DNA from: DASYQD01 sp036005845
Lineage (GTDB): Bacteria > Acidobacteriota > Thermoanaerobaculia > Multivoradales > JAIOJS01
Length of the DNA stretch: 19,071 bases
Direction: 5' to 3'
NCBI GenBank assembly: GCA_036005845.1
Contig: DASYQD010000115.1
Coordinates: 1-19,071 of the forward strand
Position 1 is the first letter of the stretch, and each line of letters begins with the position of its first letter. Positions 8,997 to 17,100 of this stretch are shown piece after piece. A program made the translations under genes and the position numbers. The notes below the pieces were generated by a model. The model worked only from the letters and a program-made list of their open reading frames with translations. It searched no databases and was not told where the DNA came from.

Positions 8997-9998
8997 ATGA
9001 CCGTGGTCGTCGTCGGCGCGGGCATCGTTGGTCTCACCTGCGCGGTGCGGCTCGCCGAGGCTGGGCACCACGTGCGGGTGGTGACGCGGGAGGCGCCGCT
9101 CGAGACGACGTCGGCGGTGGCGGCGGCGGTGTGGTTTCCCTATCGCGTCGAGCCGCCGGAGCGCGTGGACGCCTGGGCGGCGCGCACGTACCGCGAGCTG
9201 ATCCGGCTCGCCAACGACGAGCCCGAGAGCGGCGTCACCATGCGCGAGCTGGCGGCTTACTCGCGCCGCGCCGTCGCGGAGCCGAGCTGGCGTGACGCGG
9301 TCGACGGCTTCCGGCGGCTGACGCCCGCAGAGCTGCCGGCCGGCTACGCCGATGGCTGGTGCGCGCGCGTCCCGGTGGCGGAGACTCCTCGCTACCTGCC
9401 CTGGCTCGCGGCGCGATTCGCACGCGCCGGCGGCGCGATCGAGGTGCGACCCGAGGGCGTGCCCACTCTCGCCGCCGCGGCAGCCGGCGCGGCCCTGGTC
9501 GTCAACTGCAGCGGCCTCGGCGCGCGCACTCTCGCCGGCGACGCGACGATGGTGCCGGTGCGCGGCCAGGTGGTGCTGGTCGAGAACCCCGGTCTCGATC
9601 GCGTGTTGCTCGACGAGGACGATCCGGCGGCGCCCATCTACGTCATCCCGCGCCGCGACGACTGTGTGCTCGGCGGCACCGCCGAGGCCGGCGTCGAGTC
9701 GCTCGCGCCCGACGCGGCGGTGACGGAAGCGATCGTCGCCTGCGCCGCGCGCCTGGTGCCGTCGCTCGCCGATGCGCGTCGGCTCGGCGTGCGCGTCGGC
9801 CTGCGCCCGGGCCGGCCGGCGGTGCGGCTCGAGCTCGAGTCACCTCCAGCCGAGTCATCTCCAGCCGAGGCGCGACCACCGCTCATGCCGCCGGTGATCC
9901 ACTGCTACGGCCACGGCGGTGCCGGGCACACCGTCGCCTGGGGCTGCGCCGACGAGGTCCTGGCGCTTGCCGGCCGCGCGCTCGGCACGGCCGGCTGA
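8997..9998 (+). CDS. D-amino-acid-oxidase-like FAD-dependent oxidoreductase
   Basis: The 333-residue length is typical of D-amino-acid and D-aspartate oxidases. The N-terminus is a Rossmann FAD site (VVVVGAGIVGL, Gly 7/9/12). TSAVAAAVWFPY near residue 37 corresponds to the family's second FAD-contact block. The C-terminal VIHCYGHGGAGHTVAWG (300-316) matches the DAAO signature. The reaction would be oxidative deamination of a D-amino acid to a 2-oxo acid, ammonia and H2O2; the substrate preference is not readable. GAGGGG (8982-8987) may be a weak ribosome site. The gene ends 17 bp from the convergent protease gene. A 15-bp tandem duplication lengthens the loop just before the signature. A glycine-oxidase-like activity cannot be excluded. 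Confidence 0.87.
   Translation: MTVVVVGAGIVGLTCAVRLAEAGHHVRVVTREAPLETTSAVAAAVWFPYRVEPPERVDAWAARTYRELIRLANDEPESGVTMRELAAYSRRAVAEPSWRDAVDGFRRLTPAELPAGYADGWCARVPVAETPRYLPWLAARFARAGGAIEVRPEGVPTLAAAAAGAALVVNCSGLGARTLAGDATMVPVRGQVVLVENPGLDRVLLDEDDPAAPIYVIPRRDDCVLGGTAEAGVESLAPDAAVTEAIVACAARLVPSLADARRLGVRVGLRPGRPAVRLELESPPAESSPAEARPPLMPPVIHCYGHGGAGHTVAWGCADEVLALAGRALGTAG
9837..9866 (+). repeat. 15-bp tandem duplication inside the oxidase gene
   Basis: GAGTCACCTCCAGCC is followed directly by GAGTCATCTCCAGCC, with one mismatch. It adds in-frame ESPPA-ESSPA between RLELE-type sequence and the C-terminal FAD signature. The reading frame is preserved. Confidence 0.85.
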
Positions 9999-10015
9999 CG
10001 CCTCCGCGACGCCGT

Positions 10016-11575
10016 TCAGCGCGGCGTGGTCACCACCGCCACGTTGCTGTACGGCGAGCCGCTGCCGCCCGCTACCGCGCGCACGCGGAAGCTGTAGCTG
10101 GTGCCCGGCTGCAGGCCGGCGACGACCGTCGAGCTGCTGTCGGCGCCCAGCGCCTTGGCCTGCTGCCAGGCGCCGCGCTGCGCACGCACCTCGACGACGT
10201 AGCCCTCCTCGCCCAGCGCCTTGTCGCGCCAAGTGAGGAGCACCGAAGTCGGCGACTGCGCCCGCGCCACCAGGCGCTTCGGCGCCGCGAGCCGCGCACC
10301 GCCGGTGCTCGCGCTGCCGTAGAGCGCCTCGATCGCCGCGCGGTCGTCGTCGGTGAGCCGCGCGCCGCGCCCGTCGTCGTGTGCGTTGGCGTACATCAGC
10401 GCGTCGTGGTTGGTGGAGTGGCCGAGGCCGAGCGTGTGGCCGAGCTCGTGCGCGAACACCTCCTCGGCGACGCGCGGGTTGTTCTGGAAGAAACAGGAGG
10501 TGCCGTCGTTGGTGACGATGTCGGCCTCGGCCGCCTCGTGGTAGCGCTGGCCCTGGAAGGTGCGCGTGCTGGTGTAGAAGAACGGGCCGCCCATGGCGAT
10601 GACGCCGCCGCTGGCGCAGTCGAAGCTGCCCTCGACCGCTTCGCGCGGGTCGTCGCGGTAGGGATCGTCGAAGAGGATGGCGTTGGTGTCGTCGGACTTG
10701 GCGAGGCCGCCGCCGGCGCCGGTCGTCCCCGCGTAGGCGTACTGGATGTTGGTGCGCGGGTCGTCGTTCCACGCCGCGAGCGCGGTCTGGAACGCCGCCA
10801 CCGTGGCCGCCTCGCCGAGCCCCGGCTGGCCGCCCGAGTGGACGCGCCAGGGGATCGTGCGGCCGCTCTCGAAGCCGAACCAGCGGACGGGGAGGTCGTC
10901 GTTGCCGCTCAGGAAGGTATAGCCGGCTTCTGCCGAATCCAGAGGGCTCGCCGACTCGAGCTGCGCCGGCGCCTTGCCGAGCACGTAGCCGCGCGCGGCG
11001 GGAGCGCCCTCGGCGCGCTCCTCGACCCAGGTGGAGAAGGCGTCGAAGTCGCGCAGGTCGTCGCCACCGGAGGCCGCGCGGCCGGGCAGCTCGACCTCGT
11101 GCGCGTCGGAGAGGTCGCGCACCGCCACGTTGCGGCTGCCGTAGGAGCGCAGGTGGAAGACCCCGAGCATCAGGTGCAGCACGTGGTAGGTGCCGTCGCC
11201 GGCGGGGCGCAGGAAGAGCAGCGCCCGCTCGTCGGGCGCGAACTGGGGCGCGCCGTAGACCTTGAGGCCGAGACCGGTCGCAGCATCGACGCCGCCCGGC
11301 ACGCGCACGACGAGGACGCTGCCGGGCACGTCGCCCTTGAGCACGCGCTCCACCTCGACGCGATAGTCCGTCGCCGGTGCGCGGTCGAAGTCGGCCGCCG
11401 GCTGGGCGTCGGTGACGCGGGCGTCGACGACCACCATCGCCTGGTCGGCGAGCGCGGCGTCGGAGATCATCACGAAGCTCGTGGCGTGAAGCGGCCGCGC
11501 GGAGCCGAGCGAGGCGAGGGCCAGCAGCGCGAGAGCGAGACGACGCGCAAGCGCGGGAATAACGAGTCGGGGCAT
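10016..11575 (-). CDS. Secreted matrixin-family zinc metalloprotease with C-terminal FnIII domain
   Basis: The ATG follows AGGAGG by 5 nt on the minus strand. The 519-residue product begins with a signal peptide (MPRLVIPALARRLALALLALASLG...HA, cleavage likely near residue 31). A ~200-residue N-terminal region without a recognised family follows. The matrixin catalytic domain (about 240-425) carries HELGHTLGLGH (376-386), whose three histidines bind zinc and whose glutamate is catalytic. A Met-turn follows in ALMYANAH. Residues ~432-519 are a fibronectin type III domain (TSVLLTWRD..., GLQPGTSYSFRVRAV). It should act outside the cell on protein substrates. It is monocistronic by spacing and converges with the oxidase gene. 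Confidence 0.92.
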   Translation of the reverse strand: MPRLVIPALARRLALALLALASLGSARPLHATSFVMISDAALADQAMVVVDARVTDAQPAADFDRAPATDYRVEVERVLKGDVPGSVLVVRVPGGVDAATGLGLKVYGAPQFAPDERALLFLRPAGDGTYHVLHLMLGVFHLRSYGSRNVAVRDLSDAHEVELPGRAASGGDDLRDFDAFSTWVEERAEGAPAARGYVLGKAPAQLESASPLDSAEAGYTFLSGNDDLPVRWFGFESGRTIPWRVHSGGQPGLGEAATVAAFQTALAAWNDDPRTNIQYAYAGTTGAGGGLAKSDDTNAILFDDPYRDDPREAVEGSFDCASGGVIAMGGPFFYTSTRTFQGQRYHEAAEADIVTNDGTSCFFQNNPRVAEEVFAHELGHTLGLGHSTNHDALMYANAHDDGRGARLTDDDRAAIEALYGSASTGGARLAAPKRLVARAQSPTSVLLTWRDKALGEEGYVVEVRAQRGAWQQAKALGADSSSTVVAGLQPGTSYSFRVRAVAGGSGSPYSNVAVVTTPR

Positions 11576-11655
11576 CGGGGCCTCCTGGCGTCGAGATGTA
11601 CGTGCGGTGGTGGTGGACCGGGTCGGGCCGCCGAGGGTGAAAACGCCGCCGCGAG

Positions 11656-11693
11656 ACGCCGCATTCCGTCGCGCCAGCTCGCGGATGCGGCGT
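11656..11693 (-). terminator. Imperfect stem-loop downstream of the Mut7-C gene
   Basis: ACGCCGCAT (11656-11664) pairs with ATGCGGCGT (11685-11693) and the stem continues CCG/CGG and CG/CG past two 1-nt bulges, with an 8-nt loop. On the minus strand it begins about 32 nt after the Mut7-C stop and lies before the protease gene. No T-tract follows, so termination is only a guess. Confidence 0.35.
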
Positions 11694-11725
11694 GCGAGGC
11701 CGCGGCGCCGGCTAGATGAAACGCT

Positions 11726-12211
11726 TCACAGCGCGGTACCGTCGGGCGCGATGCCGAGCGCCGCGAGGCGCTGCCGCATGCGCGCCGCGTGCGTCGCCGG
11801 CCAGTAGACGCGGCGGCAACTCGGGCACTCGCGGAACTGCGTCTGCGTGCGTGCCACGAACGGCGGCACGCGCGCCAGCGCCTGCTCGGCGGGCAGCTCG
11901 ACGAGCGGCACGTTGCAGCGCAGGCAGCGCGACAGCACGCGGCGCGGATCGATGCGGATGGCGAGCGCGTCGAGCACCTGCCGCACCTGCTCGCCCACTC
12001 GATCGGAGGCGATGAGCAGGTGGCGTCGCGCCAGGCGGCGCTCGACGAGCTTGCGGTCGCGGGTGAGGATGACGCGGCCTTCGCGCGCGGCGAGCTCCAC
12101 GAGCTCGGGATCGTCGAGCGCCGGGTCGTAGGCGACGTCGAGCCCCAGCGTGCGCAGCCAGCGCGCCAGGCCGCCGAGCATGGCGTCGGCGAAGAGGCGC
12201 GGCTCTTCCAT
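11726..12211 (-). CDS. Mut7-C RNase-domain protein (PIN-like, zinc ribbon)
   Basis: The 161-residue protein fits the Mut7-C family (PF01927). An N-terminal PIN-like nuclease half contains FADAMLGGLARWLRTLGLD (D9) and REGRVILTRD (D52). A C-terminal zinc ribbon has C96/C99 (CLRC) and C129/C132 (CPSC), ending in the typical VYWPATHAARM. Bacterial members are uncharacterised or inferred RNases; metal-dependent RNA cleavage is predicted from the fold. The ATG shares its A with the TGA of the MFS gene (TGATG), so translation is very likely coupled. That pairing with a transporter looks like convenience rather than a shared pathway. Confidence 0.88.
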   Translation of the reverse strand: MEEPRLFADAMLGGLARWLRTLGLDVAYDPALDDPELVELAAREGRVILTRDRKLVERRLARRHLLIASDRVGEQVRQVLDALAIRIDPRRVLSRCLRCNVPLVELPAEQALARVPPFVARTQTQFRECPSCRRVYWPATHAARMRQRLAALGIAPDGTAL

Positions 12212-13473
12212 CACGGGGCGGGCGGCGCGAGCGCGGCGACGACGGACGTCGAGTCCTCGATGGCGATCTCGGTTTGCGGCCGTCGCGCGAATCGCGGCGA
12301 CAGCGCGCGGAGCCCCAGCCAGAGCGTCACGCCGAAGAAGCCGATGCCGGCAAAGAGCGGCACCGCGCCGAACCGCTGATAGAGCCACGCGCCCAGCGCG
12401 GGCGCGCCGGCGAAGGAGATCGAGTAGGCGAAGTTGTAGGCGCCGAGGTAACGCCCGCGGCTGCGCTCGTCGCCGCGCGAAGCGGCGACCGTCTCGAGAA
12501 ACGGCATGCTCAGCATCTCGCCGAAGGTCCACACCACGACCGTGGCGGCAATGAACGCATAGCTGCGCCCGAGCGGCAGCAGCGCGAAGCCGAGACCGAA
12601 GAGCAGCGTGCCCCAGGCGGCGACGCGCAGCGGCGGCGCGCCGGCGAGCCGCCGTACCAGCACCATCTCGAGCACCACGATGAGCAGCGTGTTGATGGCG
12701 TAGATGCTGCCGATCTGCGGCTCCGGCAGCCCGTGCACCTCGTGCAGCGCGAGCGGGTAGGTGGAGAAGAACTGGTAGAGCACCGCGGCGTGCCCGGCGG
12801 CGAGCAGCAGCAGCGCGAGGAACGGGCCGTCGCTCCACGGCGAGCGCGCCGGAGCGGCGGTGGAGGAGGCGCGCAGCGGCGCCGGCGAGCGATCGAAGGC
12901 GGCGAGCACCGTCGCCGCCAGCAGCGACGTGCCGCCGTCGACGACGAAGAGCCACGAGTAGTCGCGCGCGGCGAGGAAGCCGCCGAGCATCGGCCCGCAC
13001 GTCATGCCCAGGTTGAGCGCGAGACGCCGCAACGTCAGCGCCTGCGTCAGCCGCTCGGGCGGCGCCGCGGCCGCGAAGGCGGCGCCGTTGGCAGGCCGGA
13101 ACGACTCGTTGACGGCGCCGAGCGCGAACGCCGCGATCCGCAACGCCAGCGGCGCGTGCAACTGCCCGAGCAGTAGGAAGCCGCCGCCGGCCAGCGACAG
13201 CGACGCCACCTGTACCCACTTCGCACCCAGCCGATCGGTGAGCACCCCGCCGCCGAAGGCGCCCACACCGGCGCCGACGCCGTAGAGCGACAACACGACA
13301 CCGCCCTGCGCCGCCGAGAGCCCGCGCTGGCTCGTCAGGTACAGCATCAGGAACGGCAGCACCATCGTCCCGCAGCGGTTGACGAAGCACACCGCCGCCA
13401 ACACCCACGTCGCACGGGGCAGCCCGGAGTACGCATCGCGATAGGCGTGGACGACGCGGCGCATCGCCGCCAT
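12211..13473 (-). CDS. Major facilitator superfamily transporter
   Basis: A ~420-residue integral membrane protein with about twelve hydrophobic segments. It has the MFS loop 2-3 motif GVLTDRLGAKW and an early NRCGTMVLPFLMLYLT stretch seen in drug-exporter-like MFS proteins. The second half begins around SPWSDGPFLALLLLAAGHAA. The substrate is unknown. The open frame extends to 13659, but that would run through higB and its operator, so the start is at ATG 13473 or ATG 13464. On the minus strand a TACAAT -10-like box overlaps the first of these, which would favour 13464 with a leaderless message. The promoter region is shared divergently with higBA. Confidence 0.85.
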   Translation of the reverse strand: MAAMRRVVHAYRDAYSGLPRATWVLAAVCFVNRCGTMVLPFLMLYLTSQRGLSAAQGGVVLSLYGVGAGVGAFGGGVLTDRLGAKWVQVASLSLAGGGFLLLGQLHAPLALRIAAFALGAVNESFRPANGAAFAAAAPPERLTQALTLRRLALNLGMTCGPMLGGFLAARDYSWLFVVDGGTSLLAATVLAAFDRSPAPLRASSTAAPARSPWSDGPFLALLLLAAGHAAVLYQFFSTYPLALHEVHGLPEPQIGSIYAINTLLIVVLEMVLVRRLAGAPPLRVAAWGTLLFGLGFALLPLGRSYAFIAATVVVWTFGEMLSMPFLETVAASRGDERSRGRYLGAYNFAYSISFAGAPALGAWLYQRFGAVPLFAGIGFFGVTLWLGLRALSPRFARRPQTEIAIEDSTSVVAALAPPAP

Positions 13474-13502
13474 TGTACCTAGTCGCGGTATACCTCTATA
13501 AG
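13472..13502. promoter_or_regulatory. Overlapping divergent promoters of higBA and the MFS gene
   Basis: Plus strand: TTGTAC (13473-13478), 18-nt spacer, TATAAG (13497-13502), giving a start near 13508. Minus strand: TACAAT (13477-13472), giving a start near 13465, with a poor -35. The two promoters share bases, so use of one should hinder the other. They are predicted by eye only. Confidence 0.4.
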
Positions 13503-13507
13503 GTATA
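13489..13507. promoter_or_regulatory. Palindromic higBA operator
   Basis: TATACCT (13489-13495), a 5-nt spacer and AGGTATA (13501-13507) form perfect 7-bp arms. HigA antitoxins are known to repress their own operon through such short AT-rich palindromes. It overlaps the higB -10 box and directly abuts the GTG at 13508. Confidence 0.65.
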
Positions 13508-13810
13508 GTGAGGCCCGGCGTGGGGATTCGCGGCTTCGCCGACCCGGAGATCGAACGGTTCTTCCGCGACGGCCGGGCACCGCGCCGAGTGGGTTGGGTA
13601 GCCGTAGCCAAGATCGCCCTGCGCAAGTTGGACATGCTCGAGTACGCTGATGCGCTCATCGACCTCGCATCGCCGCCGGGGAACCGGCTCGAGGCGTTGA
13701 AGGGCGACCTTCAGGGGTTTCACAGCATCCGCATCAACGACCAGTGGCGGGTGATCTTTCGTTGGACGGTTGCGGGTCCGGCCGACGTCGACATTCGCGA
13801 TTACCACTAG
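13508..13810 (+). CDS. higB: HigB-type (RelE superfamily) mRNA interferase toxin
   Basis: The 92-100 residue product matches the HigB toxin family (PF05015). The conserved stretches are GFADPEIERFF, a middle KIALRKLDMLEYADALIDL, then PPGNRLEALKGD, HSIRINDQWRVIFRW and the terminal DYH. Known members cleave mRNA on the ribosome and are neutralised by HigA. Two GTG starts are possible: 13508, which touches the operator, and 13520, which gives VGIRGFADPE and fits the usual family N-terminus (MIRSFAD-like) better. The toxin gene precedes the antitoxin gene, as usual for HigBA. All conserved residues I know of are intact, so it should be active. Confidence 0.92.
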   Translation: MRPGVGIRGFADPEIERFFRDGRAPRRVGWVAVAKIALRKLDMLEYADALIDLASPPGNRLEALKGDLQGFHSIRINDQWRVIFRWTVAGPADVDIRDYH

Positions 13811-13820
13811 GAGACCCGCC

Positions 13821-14120
13821 GTGGCTTCCACGACCATGGTTCGACGCCCCACGACGCCGGGAGAGATCTTGCGTGAAGAATTCCTCCGGCCGCTGGGGAT
13901 GACGCAGAAGCAACTGGCGGACCACCTCGGCTGCGACGTCAAGGTCGTCAACCGGCTGGTCAACGGCCGCACGGCGCTGACGGCGGAGATGGCGTTGCGG
14001 CTGGGCGCGGCGTTCCGCACCACCCCTGGTTTCTGGCTCAACGCGCAGAAGGCGGTGGACCTGTACGAGGCGGCACGGCAGCTGCGGAAGCTTCCGAAGC
14101 CACTGCCAAGGGCCAGCTGA
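13821..14120 (+). CDS. higA: HigA-type antitoxin, XRE-family HTH
   Basis: A 99-residue HigA antitoxin. The helix-turn-helix is TQKQLADHLGCDVKVVNRLVNGR, and TPGEILREEFL before it and MALRLGAAFRTTPGFWLNAQ after it are diagnostic of the family. It binds HigB and represses the operon. The GTG at 13821 is preferred because TAGGAG (13808-13813) lies 7 nt upstream and includes the higB stop codon; the ATG at 13836 has no ribosome site at proper distance. The gap to higB is 10 nt. Its 3' 83 bp are antisense to the end of the nuclease-helicase gene. Confidence 0.92.
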   Translation: MASTTMVRRPTTPGEILREEFLRPLGMTQKQLADHLGCDVKVVNRLVNGRTALTAEMALRLGAAFRTTPGFWLNAQKAVDLYEAARQLRKLPKPLPRAS

Positions 14121-17100
14121 CCTCGGCGGCGCTCTCGACGTAGGCGCACAGTGCGTTGGCGAGCCGCATCTGGCGCGGCGTGTGGCACTCGGGCGCGAGG
14201 AGCCGGCGATTCGCCACCAGCACGCAGGCGCAGCGAGCGCGCGAGGTCGCCACGTTGAGGCGATTCCTGCTGTAGAGAAACTCCATGCCGCGCGACGCTT
14301 CTTCGGGAGCCGAGGTAGTCATCGAGTAGATGACGACGGCGGCCTGCTGGCCCTGGAACTTGTCCACGGTGCCGACCTGGGCTCCTTCCGGCAGGGCGTC
14401 GCGCAACAACGCCACTTGCGCGTTGTACGGCGCCACCACCAGCACGTCCTTGAGGGTCAGTGGGTGCCGCTTGCCGTGCTCGTCCACCCACTCGGCGCCG
14501 GTCGCGCGCCAGTGTGCGACGAGGGCGGCGACGGCACGAGCCTCCTCCGGCGAGGCGTTGCTGCAGCCTTCGTGGTCCACCGGCAAGTAGTAGAGGCCGC
14601 TGTGATCGAAAGGCGCGGCAGCGGCGAGCGCTTGCCGCTCCAAACCGGGAAGCGACTGGAGCTTGCCTTCGTAGAACTGCTCCGACGTAAAGCGGCAGAC
14701 GGCGGGATGTAGGCGCCGGGTGTGCTCGATGAAGAGCCCGCGGTCGGCGGCTACCGTCGGCGCGCCGGCGAGCAGGTGCTCGAGCGCGGTCGCGTCGCAG
14801 CCCTCCGGATGCGTGCCCTGGATGGGCTGCTCGAGCTGCTGTGGGTCGCCCAGCAGCACGAGGTTGCGAGTCGCCGCCGACACCGCGAGGACGTCGGCGA
14901 GCGCCATCTGGCCGGCCTCATCGACGAACAGCACGTCGAGGCCCTCCGCGAGCTCGGCGCGTGCCCACAGCCACGCGGTGCCGCCGACCACGTCGACGGC
15001 TCCGGCGGCGAGGCAGCGGTCGACGTCGTCGTTCTTGGTCGTTTCGGTAATGCCGGGCGGCAACGGTGGCGTCGGAGCGCCGCCGCGGCCGCCCTTCGGC
15101 CGAGGCGGGACGGTGCGGGCGTCCTCGCTGAGCTCGCTCACCTTCTGTAGGCAGCGCACGTCGCCCCCCTCGTCACGGGCGGCTTGCATCACTTCGTCGA
15201 GCAGCTTGCGGATCACTTTGTGCGACAGCGCGGTGACGCCCACCCTCCTGCCCGCGCGCACCAGCCGGGCGATCATGCGGGCGCCGGTGTAGGTTTTGCC
15301 CGAGCCCGGTGGTCCCTGGATGGGCAGGACACCCCCGTCGAGCTCGAGCCCCAGCCGGCAGGCGGCCGCGACGACCTCTTCGGCCGGCAGCCGCAGCGAG
15401 CCGTCGTGGAGCTCGCAGCCGCGCGGCGGCCGCCGCAACAGCAGGTCCCTGCCGGCGCGCGCGCGTCCGTGAACGTCGACGCCGCCTTCGCCGGACACCC
15501 ATTCGGCGAGGCGGAGGAGGGCGTCGTCCTTCGGCTTCGGACCGATGTCGTCGAAGAGGAACACGGAATCGGGATGCACGTCGACGCACTCGCGAGTCTT
15601 CTTGACCACTACCCAGCCCTGGCTCGCATCCAGCCCGACGATCGTGCCCAGCGGGCGCTCCTCGTCGACGTAAGCCTTCTTGGCGCGCGCGTCGACCTCC
15701 TGCGGCGGGAAGTGATAGCGGTCGGTCGGCAGAATCGTAGGGCCCGACCCCTCGGTGCGGCTCTCGAAGCGGAGACCGCCGATGGCGCGGGGCTCCTCCT
15801 GGCGCGACGCCGTGTCGAGCTCCGCCAGCCGGTAAAACTCCCACCACGCCACCTTCTGCTCGCGCCGATAAAACTCCAGCGAATGGGCGAGCAGCCAGAC
15901 CGCCTGCTGCTCGGCGCTGCGCTGGGCCGCCGTCTCCGGCACTCCCGCCAGCAGCTGCCCTGCGACGGCTCGCACGTGCGCGAGCCGCTCGCTGAGTTGC
16001 TCCGAGGGCTGGCCCTCGCCGCCCGGCGCCGGCCGCGGCACCTCCGCGCCGCGAGCCAGGAGCTCGCCGCGGCGCGCTTCCAGCCAGTCACGCAACGCCT
16101 GCGTGGAGAGGCAATCATCGCGGTTGTAGCGCTCCACCAGCTCGCGCGCCGACGCCTCGATCAGGCCGCCCCAACCGCGCTCGAGCGCGGCCGCGAGCTC
16201 GGCCCGCACCCGGCCGGCCTCGCGCAGCGGCGCCTGGCGGCGAAAGTCGTAGAGGCCCTCGAGCTGCTTGAGCGAATAGCTCTCGACGCCGGCGCGAAGA
16301 CTCTGGCGAACTACCTGGTGCAGGTCCACGAACCGTTCGGCACGCAGCAGGCGGTCGACCTCTTCCTCGCGCGTGCCGTGGCGCGTGGAAAGGCGCTTCA
16401 ACGCCGTCGGCTCGTAGTGGCCGAAGTGATAGACGTGGAGGCCGGGATGGTCGTGCCACGTGGCCATGACCCGATCGATCGTCTGCTCGAAGGCCCGGCG
16501 CTCCTCCGCGCGGTCGAGCGCCCACCAGCACTTGTAGCGTTGTTCGTCGCCTTCCGCGGCGACCGCCGCGAGACCGAAGAGGTACTCGAGCCCGCCCTCG
16601 CCGCAGAAGGGATCGCCTTCGAGGTCGAGGAACAAGTCGCCGGGCGACGGCTCGGGAAGGCGCGCCAGCCCTTCCTTATCCTCGACCGGCAGGAGATGGT
16701 GCAGCGGCACCATCAGATCGCGTGAGCTGAGCTGCAGCGCCGCCTGCTCATGGAGCGCCAGGTAGGACGCACGCGCGCCGCGCTCGGGCCGCCACTCCGT
16801 GCTTGGGCTCCAGACGGCCAGCGCGCCGAGCGTGCTCACCTCCACATGGACGAGCTCGCGTTCGGCGGAGCGCCGCATGCCGGCGACGAGGCAGAGGTGG
16901 TCGTCCTGCCGCCACCGCGCCGCGCATTCCACAGCGAAGCCGCACAAGTCACAGTGAGCGCAGGGCACCGGGTAGGTCGGCGGCCGCTCGCGTTCGCCGA
17001 TCCTGCCGCGAGTGCTCTCCAAGAGCGACCTCTGGACGACGCGGTAGTACGCGAGGTACTCCTGCACGCGGTAGCTCTCGGGCATGAACGCCTGGCGCGG

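Noticed and set aside
9359..11719. A 786-codon plus-strand frame crossing the oxidase and protease genes
   Set aside because: It overlaps two well-supported genes, reads antisense to the matrixin gene and has Arg/Ala-rich composition without domains.
12213..13659. The long version of the MFS gene starting at 13659
   Set aside because: The extra 62 residues would be antisense to higB and run through the higBA operator; their composition is unlike an MFS N-terminus.
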